In this document: positions 26,385 through 34,961 of the stretch, in pieces
How the letters are laid out: each line of letters begins with the position of its first letter
How positions within the stretch are numbered: the first letter of the stretch is position 1
Source: Phaeobacter sp. CECT 5382
Lineage (GTDB): Bacteria > Pseudomonadota > Alphaproteobacteria > Rhodobacterales > Rhodobacteraceae
Assembly (NCBI RefSeq): GCF_001457775.1
Contig: NZ_CYSG01000002.1
Coordinates: 248,001-312,000, forward strand
Length of the DNA: 64,000 nt
Direction of reading: 5' to 3'
The notes under the pieces: model-generated
Told to the model about the DNA's origin: nothing
What the model saw: the letters and a program-made list of their open reading frames with translations, nothing else
Databases searched by the model: none
Made by a program: the position numbers and the translations under genes

Positions 26385-27392
26385 ATGACCAAAGACAAGA
26401 ACAGCCATTTGCAGGGCACTCCTCCCCGGGTCTGGACGGTCGACATCATTGCGACCGAGGGGTTCGTGTTGACGGAAATGGCGGCGGTGACGGATACGTT
26501 GCGCATCGCCAACCGGGTGCTGGCGCAACCGCCGTTTCGTGTTGTTATGCGTTCGGCCAAGGGCGGCCAAGTGGGCTGTCGCGCGGGGTTGTCGGTTGAC
26601 ACTGAACCTCTGACGGATCGCCCGGAGGCGGATTTTGCCTTTGTTCTAGGTAATACCGACCCCGACCATCCGGGGCTGAGCCTGGGGCGAGCGGTGAAGC
26701 AATATACCAGTCGTGGCGCGCGAGTCTATTTGCTGGCCGAAGCCGCTGCGCGCTATCTCAAAGATCAGGGCACGCCGGGGGCAACCCATTGGGAAAATTC
26801 CGCCCTGTTGCGCGAACGCCTCGGCATGTTTGAGGCAAGCCATGCGCTGGCCAGTGAAAACGGCCCCGTGGTGACCTGTGCGGGCATGGGAGCCACCACC
26901 GATATCGTGTTGGCGCTGATCGGGCGGCTGACCTCGGCGGCGGCGCAGATGAGTGTTGCCAATATCCTATTGCACGAACAGGTGCGCGATTATTCCTCGC
27001 TGCAGCCCTTTTCCGGCGCCAAGCCGACCATCACGGGAGACCGCGATCTAGACCACAGCATTCGACTGATGCAGGCCAATATCGAAGAGCCACTGCCGAT
27101 TGGTGATATCGTGGCGGAACTGGGCATCTCGACCCGGTCGCTGGAACGCAAATTCAAGAATTTTCTGGCCACCACTCCCAACGGGTTTTACCGCGAAATG
27201 CGCCTGAACAAGGCAAATAACCTTCTGCTGAACACAACGATGAGCGTGCGTGAAATCGGTTTCGCCTGTGGCTTTCAGAACGGGTTTTCCTCGCTCTATA
27301 AATCGGTCTTTGGAATCACACCTTTTGCCCTGCGCAAACGCCGCCGCCTGGGCGAAGATGTCCCTACGGATTTCTTGAAAGCCGGAGAATAG
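26385..27392 (+). CDS. GlxA/GbdR-type AraC-family regulator
   Basis: This is a 335-residue protein. Residues ~10-190 form a DJ-1/PfpI-like (GATase1) ligand domain, and the C-terminal ~100 residues form a double-HTH AraC domain (IGDIVAELGISTRSLERKF; MSVREIGFACGFQNGFSSLYKSVFGITPFALRKRRR). Pseudomonas GbdR has this architecture and activates glycine betaine and dimethylglycine catabolism. Its location between two demethylase genes makes a similar activator role likely. The start at 26385 follows GGGGAGTGCAGGAC. Confidence 0.88.
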   Translation: MTKDKNSHLQGTPPRVWTVDIIATEGFVLTEMAAVTDTLRIANRVLAQPPFRVVMRSAKGGQVGCRAGLSVDTEPLTDRPEADFAFVLGNTDPDHPGLSLGRAVKQYTSRGARVYLLAEAAARYLKDQGTPGATHWENSALLRERLGMFEASHALASENGPVVTCAGMGATTDIVLALIGRLTSAAAQMSVANILLHEQVRDYSSLQPFSGAKPTITGDRDLDHSIRLMQANIEEPLPIGDIVAELGISTRSLERKFKNFLATTPNGFYREMRLNKANNLLLNTTMSVREIGFACGFQNGFSSLYKSVFGITPFALRKRRRLGEDVPTDFLKAGE

Positions 27393-27477
27393 CCGAGGCT
27401 TTCTGACGCTTTTCATGCATTTTGTGCCGCCTTGCAGTGATAATCAGGGGCAGCAAAGGTTCTTTCGGAGTGATGAC

Positions 27478-29928
27478 ATGAGCGAACTTCCTACACAGGC
27501 CCGCGTGGTCATTATCGGTGGCGGCGTTATCGGCTGCTCAGTTGCCTATCATCTGACCAAGCTGGGTTGGAAAGATGTGGTGCTGTTGGAGCGCAAGCAA
27601 CTGACCTCTGGCACCACTTGGCATGCGGCTGGTCTGATTGCGCAGCTGCGCGCCACCGCCAACATGACCAAACTGGCGAAATACTCGCAGGAGCTTTATG
27701 GCGCGCTGGAGGAAGAGACCGGCGTGGCGACGGGCTTCAAACGCTGTGGATCGATCACTGTGGCCCTCACCGAAGAACGCCGTGAAGAGATCTTCCGTCA
27801 GGCCGCCATGGCGCGCGCTTTTGGCGTTGATGTCGAAGAGATCTCGCCCGAGGAAGTCAAAGCCCGCTACGAGCATCTGAACATCGGTGACGTCACTGGC
27901 GGCGTCTGGCTACCCAAGGATGGGCAGGGGGATCCGGCAAATATCGCACTGGCCCTGGCCAAGGGCGCGCGTCAGCGTGGCGCACTGGTCAAGGAGCGCA
28001 TCAAGGTCACTGGCCTGTCAAAAGATGGCCGTCGGGTGAGTGGTGTCGACTGGGTCAGTGATGATGGCACGGCACAGGGCCATATCAAAGCCGACATGGT
28101 GGTGAATTGCGCCGGTATGTGGGGCCACGAGGTAGGCCGCATGGCGGGCGTCAATGTTCCGCTACATGCTTGTGAACACTTCTATATCGTGACCGAGGCA
28201 ATCAAGGGTCTCACCCAGATGCCGGTGCTGCGGGTGCCGGATGAATGCGCCTATTACAAAGAAGACGCCGGCAAAATGCTGCTGGGCGCCTTTGAGCCCA
28301 ACGCAAAACCCTGGGCGATGAAGGGCATTCCCGACACTTTCGAATTCGACCAGCTACCCGAAGATTTCGACCACTTCGAGCCGATTCTGGAAAACGCCTG
28401 CAACCGGATGCCAATGCTGGCCGAGGCCGGTATCCATACCTTCTTCAACGGGCCTGAAAGCTTTACGCCGGATGATGCCTATCATCTGGGTCTAGCGCCT
28501 GAGATGGACAATTTCTGGGTCGCGGCGGGTTTCAACTCCATCGGTATCCAGTCTGCGGGCGGCGCAGGCATGGCGCTGGCGCAGTGGATGGATGAGGGGC
28601 AGAAACCCTTTGATCTGGGCGACGTGGACATCTCGCGGATGCAGCCGTTTCAGGGCAACAAACATTACCTGTTTGAACGTTCCAAGGAAACGCTGGGGCT
28701 GCTCTATGCCGACCATTTCCCCTACCGGCAAAAGGCCACCGCGCGCGGCGTGCGTCGTACGCCGTTTCATCATCACCTTCTGGAGCAGGGCGCGGTTATG
28801 GGGGAGCTGGGGGGCTGGGAACGTGCCAACTGGTTTGCCAATGAGGGCCAGGAGCGTGAATACCAGTACAGCTGGAAGCGTCAGAACTGGTTTGAAAACT
28901 CAGCTGCCGAACACCGTGCAGTGCGCGAAAATGTCGGCATGTATGACATGTCCTCCTTTGGCAAGCTGCGGGTCGAAGGGCCAGATGCAGAGGCCTTTTT
29001 GAACTATGTCTGCGGTGCCAACCTGTCGGTGCCTGCGGGCAAGATCGTCTATACTCAGTTCCTGAATGCGCGTGGCGGCATCGAAGCGGATGTGACAGTA
29101 ACCCGCCTGACGGAAACTGCCTATCTGGTGGTGACCCCGGCGATTACCCGTCTTGCGGATGAAACCTGGATGCGGCGTCATCTGGGAGATCATCGTGTGG
29201 TGATCACCGATGTGACCGCGGGAGAAGGTGTTCTGGCCGTCATGGGCCCCAATGCGCGCAAACTGCTGGAAAAGGTCTCCCCCAATGACTTCTCCAACGC
29301 GGTGAACCCCTTTGGTACTGCGCAGGAGATCGAACTGGGCATGGGGCTGGCAAGGGTGCACCGGGTGACCTACGTGGGCGAGCTTGGCTGGGAAATCTAC
29401 GTTGGCGCGGATATGGCGGGGCACGCCTTTGAAACCCTGCACGCGGCAGGTCAGGACATGGGGCTGAAGCTCTGCGGTATGCATATGATGGACAGCTGCC
29501 GGATCGAAAAAGGGTTCCGCCATTTTGGCCATGACATCACCTGCGAAGATCACGTGATAGATGCGGGTCTTGGCTTTGCGGTCAAAACCGACAAACCCTC
29601 CTTCATTGGCCGCGACGCCGTGCTTGAGCGCAGGGAGACCGGCCCCAAAGCCCGGATGCTGCAATTCAAGCTTACCGATCCGGAACCGCTGCTTTATCAC
29701 AATGAACCGCTCATTCGGGATGGTGAGATCGTCGGCTACATCAGTTCGGGCAGCTACGGCCACACGCTGGGAGCGGCCGTGGGCATGGGCTATGTGCCTT
29801 GCGAGGGGGAAAAGGCAGCAGATGTTCTGGCCTCGACCTATGAGATCGACGTTATGGGCACCAAGGTGCGCGCCGAGGCCTCATTGAAGCCGATGTATGA
29901 TCCTAAATCTGAACGGGTGAAGGTCTGA
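27478..29928 (+). CDS. FAD/GcvT dimethylglycine or sarcosine dehydrogenase-like enzyme
   Basis: This is an 816-residue paralogue of the gene at 21909. The N-terminal DAO FAD domain has ARVVIIGGGVIGCSVAYHLT and TTWHAAG, with His49 expected to bind FAD covalently. The middle FAO_M region follows. The C-terminal GcvT part includes YVGELGWEIYV and the family's DSCRIEKGFRHFGHDITCEDH. It should oxidise an N-methylated amine and pass the methyl as methylene-THF. It lies 86 bases after the AraC-type regulator and has GGAG before its ATG. Divergence from its paralogue around the substrate region suggests a different methylamine substrate. Confidence 0.9.
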   Translation: MSELPTQARVVIIGGGVIGCSVAYHLTKLGWKDVVLLERKQLTSGTTWHAAGLIAQLRATANMTKLAKYSQELYGALEEETGVATGFKRCGSITVALTEERREEIFRQAAMARAFGVDVEEISPEEVKARYEHLNIGDVTGGVWLPKDGQGDPANIALALAKGARQRGALVKERIKVTGLSKDGRRVSGVDWVSDDGTAQGHIKADMVVNCAGMWGHEVGRMAGVNVPLHACEHFYIVTEAIKGLTQMPVLRVPDECAYYKEDAGKMLLGAFEPNAKPWAMKGIPDTFEFDQLPEDFDHFEPILENACNRMPMLAEAGIHTFFNGPESFTPDDAYHLGLAPEMDNFWVAAGFNSIGIQSAGGAGMALAQWMDEGQKPFDLGDVDISRMQPFQGNKHYLFERSKETLGLLYADHFPYRQKATARGVRRTPFHHHLLEQGAVMGELGGWERANWFANEGQEREYQYSWKRQNWFENSAAEHRAVRENVGMYDMSSFGKLRVEGPDAEAFLNYVCGANLSVPAGKIVYTQFLNARGGIEADVTVTRLTETAYLVVTPAITRLADETWMRRHLGDHRVVITDVTAGEGVLAVMGPNARKLLEKVSPNDFSNAVNPFGTAQEIELGMGLARVHRVTYVGELGWEIYVGADMAGHAFETLHAAGQDMGLKLCGMHMMDSCRIEKGFRHFGHDITCEDHVIDAGLGFAVKTDKPSFIGRDAVLERRETGPKARMLQFKLTDPEPLLYHNEPLIRDGEIVGYISSGSYGHTLGAAVGMGYVPCEGEKAADVLASTYEIDVMGTKVRAEASLKPMYDPKSERVKV

Positions 29929-29963
29929 CTTTAGGCCTTTCGACCGACCTGTAACGACATGCC

Positions 29964-30003
29964 GGAACAGGGCGGGGTGCGATGCGCTATCCCGTCCTGT
30001 TCT
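29964..30003 (+). terminator. Long hairpin after the second demethylase gene
   Basis: A 13-bp inverted repeat (29964-29976 with 29991-30003, a few G-U or mismatch positions) starts 36 bases after the stop. No T-run follows. It probably protects or ends the operon transcript. Confidence 0.5.
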
Positions 30004-30102
30004 GGTCTATGACAGTTTGACGAGGCTGCCGCAGGCAGGCTTGCCTCCGCTGCAAATGACCTGTTTGACTGCAAAAAAACAGATGCCACAGGACACCCGA
30101 TC

Positions 30103-30456
30103 ATGAGCAACCCCGAATACATCTTTGCAGCCAGCTCCAAACCTTCACTGCCTTGGCACGAGGTGCCGCTGATCCGGGCGACGGATGAAACGGTCAAAGG
30201 TTATGGCCAGTTGGTGGATGACCCGGAAGGGTTTGAGATCGAAATCGCGCGTTGGCCGCAACAGGGCTGGCGCCCCATTGATCAGGGCCCCGGGGACGAG
30301 GGCGGCTGGGTTGAAGGCATCTTTCCTGTGCAGGACAACCAGCGCTTTCTTGATCGGCAGGGGGCAGTGCACGCACGGGTCAGCGCCGATATCGGGCAGG
30401 AGTTCGGAGTCTATCTGTCCTGCCCGCTGGATGAGCCCAAAATCAAGGACCTCTGA
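30103..30456 (+). CDS. Short AllA-like (ureidoglycolate lyase family) protein, probably internally deleted
   Basis: This 117-residue frame starts MSNPEYIFAASSKPSLPWHEVPLIRATDE, as I recall for longer Roseobacter proteins annotated as ureidoglycolate lyase-like. It ends with FPVQDNQRFLDRQGAVHARVS, which resembles the C-terminal WHxxxFP...FLxxDRxG part of AllA. The central beta-barrel is missing. The junction reads GGWVEGIFPVQD, where an EGIF and an EGVFP-type segment could have recombined in frame. Enzyme activity is unlikely. The family link is from memory of the motif, not a search. Confidence 0.5.
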   Translation: MSNPEYIFAASSKPSLPWHEVPLIRATDETVKGYGQLVDDPEGFEIEIARWPQQGWRPIDQGPGDEGGWVEGIFPVQDNQRFLDRQGAVHARVSADIGQEFGVYLSCPLDEPKIKDL

Positions 30457-30467
30457 ACGGGATAGCT

Positions 30468-30782
30468 TTAGCGTTCATGTGGCGGGATATCTTTGATCCG
30501 GGCCACATGGGCGGCGATATCTTCGGCGCTGAATTTGGAGGCGCGGCGTTTGGTGCTAGGGGGGTGATGGGCAAGGCCCAGGTTCAGCGCAGGGCGAAAG
30601 GCGGTCTGAGGCCGGATTGGACGAGGGGCAAAGCCACCACCACATGTGGGACAGACATTCATCAGCCGGGTCTCGACGCAACCCGCGCAATAGGTGCATT
30701 CATAGGAACAGATTCGGGCATCGGTAGCCGCAGGTGGCAGATCCCGGTCGCAGAGTTCACAGTTTGGGCGGAGTTCCAGCAT
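30468..30782 (-). CDS. DUF1272 domain-containing zinc-ribbon protein
   Basis: This is a 104-residue protein beginning MLELRPNCELCDRDLPP. It carries three CxxC or CxxxC groups (CELC, CSYECTYCAGC, CPTC) typical of DUF1272, likely binding one or two zinc ions. The basic, Pro-rich C-terminal tail is not part of the domain. The function is unknown. The start at 30782 matches the family; longer in-frame starts add an unrelated leader. It is convergent with the AllA-like remnant. Confidence 0.82.
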   Translation of the reverse strand: MLELRPNCELCDRDLPPAATDARICSYECTYCAGCVETRLMNVCPTCGGGFAPRPIRPQTAFRPALNLGLAHHPPSTKRRASKFSAEDIAAHVARIKDIPPHER

Positions 30783-31083
30783 CAGCGGATCCTGTCGTTC
30801 TGAGGTTTCGTGTTCATACAGGCTCTCTGAATTGGTGCAGGCTGTCACCTGTGGAAATTGAACAGGCTGCGATGCTGTCGCAGGTCACTTCAGACATTCA
30901 TCAGTGTTGGTGATGTCCATGGTCACAGAAACTGTGCTTTTTCTTTGAACCTGAGCTGCGATAAAGGGGAGTTCTGCGTGCTATACGGAAGCCTGAAATT
31001 GGTCCTTTGGCTTTTTTTGAAAACCGGCGAAAAGACCCGACGAGATCCGAGGAGAGCAATCTTCTTGCTGCCAGGAGTGCACT

Positions 31084-31989
31084 ATGAGCCAGCCGATCCG
31101 TGAAAACACAGATACGCCGCAGGGGCTGGCCTTTGCCGTCACGGCTTATGTTCTGTGGGGGTTTTTGCCGCTCTATATGAAATTGGTGGCGCATATTCCA
31201 GCCGCTGAGGTGGTGGCGCACCGGGTGCTTTGGTCGGTCCCAGTTGCGGGCCTTCTGCTTGTTGTCCTCAAACGGACCAAGGATTTGCGTCTGGCTCTGC
31301 AGAACCCCAAAACCCTGGCGATGGGCTGCGTTACAGCGGCGCTGATTTCGGTGAACTGGGGGATCTACGTCTGGTCAATCGCCAGCGGCCATGCGCTGGA
31401 TGCAGCTCTTGGTTACTACATCAACCCGCTGTTCAGTATTGCGCTCGGGGCCATCCTTTTGCGCGAGCGGCTGATGCCCTCACAGTTTGCAGCCATTGCG
31501 CTGGCGGCGGCAGCGGTTCTTGTGCTGACATTAGAAGCCGGGCGTCTGCCTTGGGCGGCTGTTGGCCTGACATTGAGTTGGGGGTTCTACGCTTTCTTCA
31601 AGAAGATGCTGCCTGTTGGCCCCAATCAGGGGTTCATGCTTGAAGTCTTGATCCTCACGCCGCCGGCGCTTGGCTATTCGCTTTATCTGGCTGCGAACGG
31701 GGCTGCGAATTTTGCCGGGTTTGACATGGCCCTCCTGATGGGCTGTGGCGTGGTGACGGCGGTGCCGCTGATTATCTACGCCAATGGGGCCAAGCTGTTG
31801 CGGCTGTCGACCATTGGCATCCTGCAATATATTGCACCGACAATGATCTTTCTGGTGGCGGTCTTTGTCTTTGGCGAAGAATTCGGGCGCGCCCGGATGA
31901 TTGCTTTCCCGATGATCTGGCTGGCGCTTGTGGTCTATTCGATCCCGCTGATCCGCCAGATGAGAACCCAGCCCAAACCCGCACCCTGA
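31084..31989 (+). CDS. rarD: EamA-family transporter RarD
   Basis: This is a 301-residue membrane protein with ten predicted helices in two EamA repeats. The RarD signature is clear at the start (GLAFAVTAYVLWGFLPLYMKLV-AEVVAHRVLWSVP) and in the middle (VNWGIYVWSIASGHALDAALGYYINPLF). RarD was named for a chloramphenicol-related phenotype, but the physiological substrate is unknown. It is a single-gene unit flanked by genes on the opposite strand. Confidence 0.9.
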   Translation: MSQPIRENTDTPQGLAFAVTAYVLWGFLPLYMKLVAHIPAAEVVAHRVLWSVPVAGLLLVVLKRTKDLRLALQNPKTLAMGCVTAALISVNWGIYVWSIASGHALDAALGYYINPLFSIALGAILLRERLMPSQFAAIALAAAAVLVLTLEAGRLPWAAVGLTLSWGFYAFFKKMLPVGPNQGFMLEVLILTPPALGYSLYLAANGAANFAGFDMALLMGCGVVTAVPLIIYANGAKLLRLSTIGILQYIAPTMIFLVAVFVFGEEFGRARMIAFPMIWLALVVYSIPLIRQMRTQPKPAP

Positions 31990-32015
31990 CCTCTGAACCT
32001 GCCCCGTTTTCTGGC

Positions 32016-32735
32016 CTATCTGCTGGAGTGATAGCGGTCGCGGATCTTTTCGGCCAGAACCCCGGCCCATAGCGCATAGGCGCGCGCACTGGGATGGTAG
32101 CCATCTTCTGCTGCCAAATCCGGGTCCTGTGGCAATTGAAAGGGGATATGGGCGACATGATCATGGTCTTGATCAAGCCCAGCCAGAATCCCGTCTAGCC
32201 GCGCAGATTGCCGCCCTAACACCCAGGCAAGCGGCTGCGGTAGGGCCGGAAACAACTGCATCTGCGGCACGCCACAGGCGAGGATCAGGCCGGGGGCAAA
32301 GCGGGTGGACAGGAGGTGGATGAGTTCGGATTGCTGGTCAAAAAATGCCCTTCGTGAGGTGCCATGGGTGACGTCATTGACCCCCAGTGCCAGGACGACC
32401 ACGTCAAAATGCTGCTTGGGCAGGGCGGCTAGCCGCGCAAGTGTGTCGCGGGTCTGATGGCCGGTTGTTGCTTCCAGCCGCCATATCAGATCGAAGTGCG
32501 GGCTGAGATGCGCGGCCAACTGACCGCTGAGGCCAACGCTTTGGTCGCTGACCCCCACGCCGGCGGCAGAGCTGTCACCGGCAATGAGAACCCGCAAGAG
32601 CCGCCCCCGACCCTGGCGTCCTTCACGTAGGCCATCAGGCTCTGGCAGGATCATGGCCCTGCGTCGCACGGCCATGCCCTGCGCCACCAGAAGCGGCAGA
32701 AGAGGCAGGCGTAGGATTTGGTCTACAGCTATCAT
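32016..32735 (-). CDS. GDSL/SGNH-family esterase
   Basis: This is a 239-residue SGNH hydrolase. Block I has the nucleophile in VLIAGDSSAAGVG, block III the oxyanion Asn in LGVNDVTHG, and block V the Asp/His pair in DGYHPSARAYALWA. An N-terminal stretch of ~40 residues is hydrophobic and basic and may anchor it to the membrane. Acyl-ester substrates are typical, but the specific substrate is unknown. It follows the SnoaL-like gene on the same strand after 39 bases. Confidence 0.86.
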   Translation of the reverse strand: MIAVDQILRLPLLPLLVAQGMAVRRRAMILPEPDGLREGRQGRGRLLRVLIAGDSSAAGVGVSDQSVGLSGQLAAHLSPHFDLIWRLEATTGHQTRDTLARLAALPKQHFDVVVLALGVNDVTHGTSRRAFFDQQSELIHLLSTRFAPGLILACGVPQMQLFPALPQPLAWVLGRQSARLDGILAGLDQDHDHVAHIPFQLPQDPDLAAEDGYHPSARAYALWAGVLAEKIRDRYHSSR

Positions 32736-32774
32736 CCGACGACTTTCATGCGGGGCGGTGCCTGCGAGCCGACG

Positions 32775-33185
32775 TTAGCTCAGGGCTTTGCGGAACTCTA
32801 GGAAACGGGCATCGGTCATCACTCGCGCATTGATCGCCTCACGCAGGGCGCCAACGGTTTTATAGGGGCGCATCACCACTTCAAACTGCTGGATCAACCC
32901 GTCGTCGTTCAAGGTGAGGAGATCGACCCCGACGGTGTCCAGATCGCCAACCTTGCACTGAAATTCAAGCGCCCAGTCGTTGCCGTCCCCCATGATGCGG
33001 CGATAGCGGAAGTCTTGGAAGATCTGCCCGACATGACCCAGAACCGCCGCGACCGGTGCCCGCCCGGTCCAGGTTTTCCAGTAGGTTGGCGGCATGAAGG
33101 TGACGTCTTCGGCCAGCAAGTCGGCAATCGCTGCCTCATCGCCTTTGGCGACAACCTCCTGAATTTTGGTAATGGTTGAGTGCAT
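32775..33185 (-). CDS. SnoaL-like / NTF2-fold protein
   Basis: This is a 136-residue single-domain alpha+beta-barrel protein. It begins with the N-terminal helix ITKIQEVVAKGDEAAIADLLAEDVTFMPPTYWKTWTGRAPVAAVL, followed by beta strands with DWALEFQCKVGDLDTVGVDLLTLNDDGLIQQFEVVMRPYK. Members range from ketosteroid isomerases to polyketide cyclases, and many have no known reaction. GGGAGAG stands before the ATG at 33185. Confidence 0.84.
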   Translation of the reverse strand: MHSTITKIQEVVAKGDEAAIADLLAEDVTFMPPTYWKTWTGRAPVAAVLGHVGQIFQDFRYRRIMGDGNDWALEFQCKVGDLDTVGVDLLTLNDDGLIQQFEVVMRPYKTVGALREAINARVMTDARFLEFRKALS

Positions 33186-33309
33186 GATTTCTCTCCCTGG
33201 CATTTTGCGTTATTTTGTTGTGCCGGATCCTGCTTTTCGCGGGCCTTTGGGGCAAGCACGACGTTGCGGGAACTTGCCTCGCCTGTGCAGGCGCAGTAGG
33301 CAGGCCGAC

Positions 33310-33966
33310 ATGGCTGTTTCAAGTGATTATACCCCGCCGCAGGACCCGTTGGAGATTCTGCACCATGACGCCCAGATCCTGGTGGTGAACAAACCTGCCG
33401 GCCTTTTGAGCGTGCCGGGGCGTGGTGAACACCTGGCGGATTGCCTGCTGACGCGGGTGCAGGCCGTGTTCCCCGAGGCGCTGTTGGTGCATCGGCTGGA
33501 TCGCGACACCTCAGGTATCTTGGTTTTTGCGCTGACGCCCCATGCGCAGCGGCACCTGTCGATGCAGTTTGAAAAACGCACCGCCAAAAAGGCCTATGTG
33601 GCCCGCCTTGACGGACGTCTTGAGCCACGATCCGGCGAGGTGGATCTGCCGCTGATTGTGGACTGGCCAAATCGGCCCCGTCAGATGGTCTGCCATGAAA
33701 CCGGCAAGCCCGCCGTAACCGAATACCGGGTGATGAAGTATGGCGAGGGCGAAACCCGCGTTCGTCTGACGCCAAAGACCGGCCGCACCCATCAGTTGCG
33801 GGTGCATATGATGGCACTGGGACATGCCATTCTGGGCGATCCGCTTTATGCCACGGGGGTAGCACGGGAAGACCATGACCGCATGATGCTGCATTCAGAA
33901 GAGCTGCGTATCAAACACCCCGATAGTGCAGAATCGATGAAGTTTCGCGCTAAGGCGCCCTTCTAA
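33310..33966 (+). CDS. RluA-family pseudouridine synthase
   Basis: This is a 218-residue enzyme with the RluA motif II HRLDRDTSGILVFAL, catalytic Asp64, and the family's later KTGRTHQLRVHMMALGHAILGDPLYA. It isomerises uridine to pseudouridine in rRNA and/or tRNA. The compact form without an S4 domain resembles RluA itself (23S U746 and tRNA U32), but the target is inferred. The start at 33310 is chosen because the family begins just before ILVVNKPAGLLSVPG. Confidence 0.88.
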   Translation: MAVSSDYTPPQDPLEILHHDAQILVVNKPAGLLSVPGRGEHLADCLLTRVQAVFPEALLVHRLDRDTSGILVFALTPHAQRHLSMQFEKRTAKKAYVARLDGRLEPRSGEVDLPLIVDWPNRPRQMVCHETGKPAVTEYRVMKYGEGETRVRLTPKTGRTHQLRVHMMALGHAILGDPLYATGVAREDHDRMMLHSEELRIKHPDSAESMKFRAKAPF

Positions 33967-34009
33967 GACCAAGCGCCCTGTGCAAGCGTCCTGTGCTGGT
34001 GCAAGGCGA

Positions 34010-34867
34010 TCAGGTTGTAATCTTCAGCCAGTCTGGGGGCAGGATGTCGGGGTTAGTCAGTTTGGCATCGCCAAACCAGTTTGCGGGGCCAGCCACGCGT
34101 TTTTGTGAATTGGCATTCAGCCAGGCCGCCCACCAGGAAAACGAACTGTTGCCGATGATATTGTGCTCACACAGGCTCATTAGGCGCATGTCCTCAAAAT
34201 CGGTCTCGGGACCGTTGAAATCCACAACGACCTTGGTGCAGGGCAGGGGCAGATTGGCCTTGGCCCAATCGGGATCATCGGAAAAAACATAGATGGTCGG
34301 ATCCCGGGGCAGCCTCTGTAAAATTGGCGTCAGGGCGGCCTCGTAGTAGGTCTGATCACACAGCACATGGGCCGAAAGGGCGACGTAGTCTCCGCGTCGC
34401 ACGTGCAGTGAAACCGCGTTGCCCTGCTGGATGCGGGCAGCCATATCGCGGTTCTGGCTGTTGCTGAAATCGGGAAAGGTGAAATCGGCGCGGATCAGGT
34501 CTGAGATCTGCGCAAAATAGCGCGCGCTTTGCCAATATCCATGCAGGTAGCTGCCATCCTGCCAGGTCTCAAACTCTGGATTGTAGCCCAACCCGCGTTC
34601 GCGTTGAAAACGCGGCGACAGGCCCATCGCAGGGCCCAGCCCACGCCAAAGCGCATAGCGCAACGGAGCGTCCTGTTTCAGCGGTGGCAGCTGCACGGGG
34701 TTGGTCAGGGGCAGATCAAAAACCCGTGTCAGCACGCCCTCGCCGCGCCGCTCCGCAAGGCGGCTGTCCACAGCGACGGGCACCTGCAAACGCTGCGCCA
34801 GAGCACGGGCCGCAGCATACTGGAACATTTGATTGCCAAGGCGGCCATGCAGGCGGGCGGTGATCAT
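34010..34867 (-). CDS. Alpha-1,2-fucosyltransferase-like glycosyltransferase (GT11)
   Basis: This is a 285-residue cytoplasmic glycosyltransferase. Characteristic GT11 features are the N-terminal RLHGRLGNQMFQYAAARALAQRL, the nucleotide-sugar motif SLHVRRGDYV and the terminal IIGNSSFSWWAAWLN. Such enzymes add fucose to surface polysaccharide. No fucose-biosynthesis or other polysaccharide genes are adjacent. A GT25 enzyme lies 5 kb away. Confidence 0.9.
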   Translation of the reverse strand: MITARLHGRLGNQMFQYAAARALAQRLQVPVAVDSRLAERRGEGVLTRVFDLPLTNPVQLPPLKQDAPLRYALWRGLGPAMGLSPRFQRERGLGYNPEFETWQDGSYLHGYWQSARYFAQISDLIRADFTFPDFSNSQNRDMAARIQQGNAVSLHVRRGDYVALSAHVLCDQTYYEAALTPILQRLPRDPTIYVFSDDPDWAKANLPLPCTKVVVDFNGPETDFEDMRLMSLCEHNIIGNSSFSWWAAWLNANSQKRVAGPANWFGDAKLTNPDILPPDWLKITT

Positions 34868-34961
34868 TATGGGCTCATCAGCTGTGAGAAGTCTGGCCCT
34901 GCATATAGGGCTTTGGCTTCAGTGACCAGTTGACCTGTTGCCGACAGTCTATCGCTACAGA

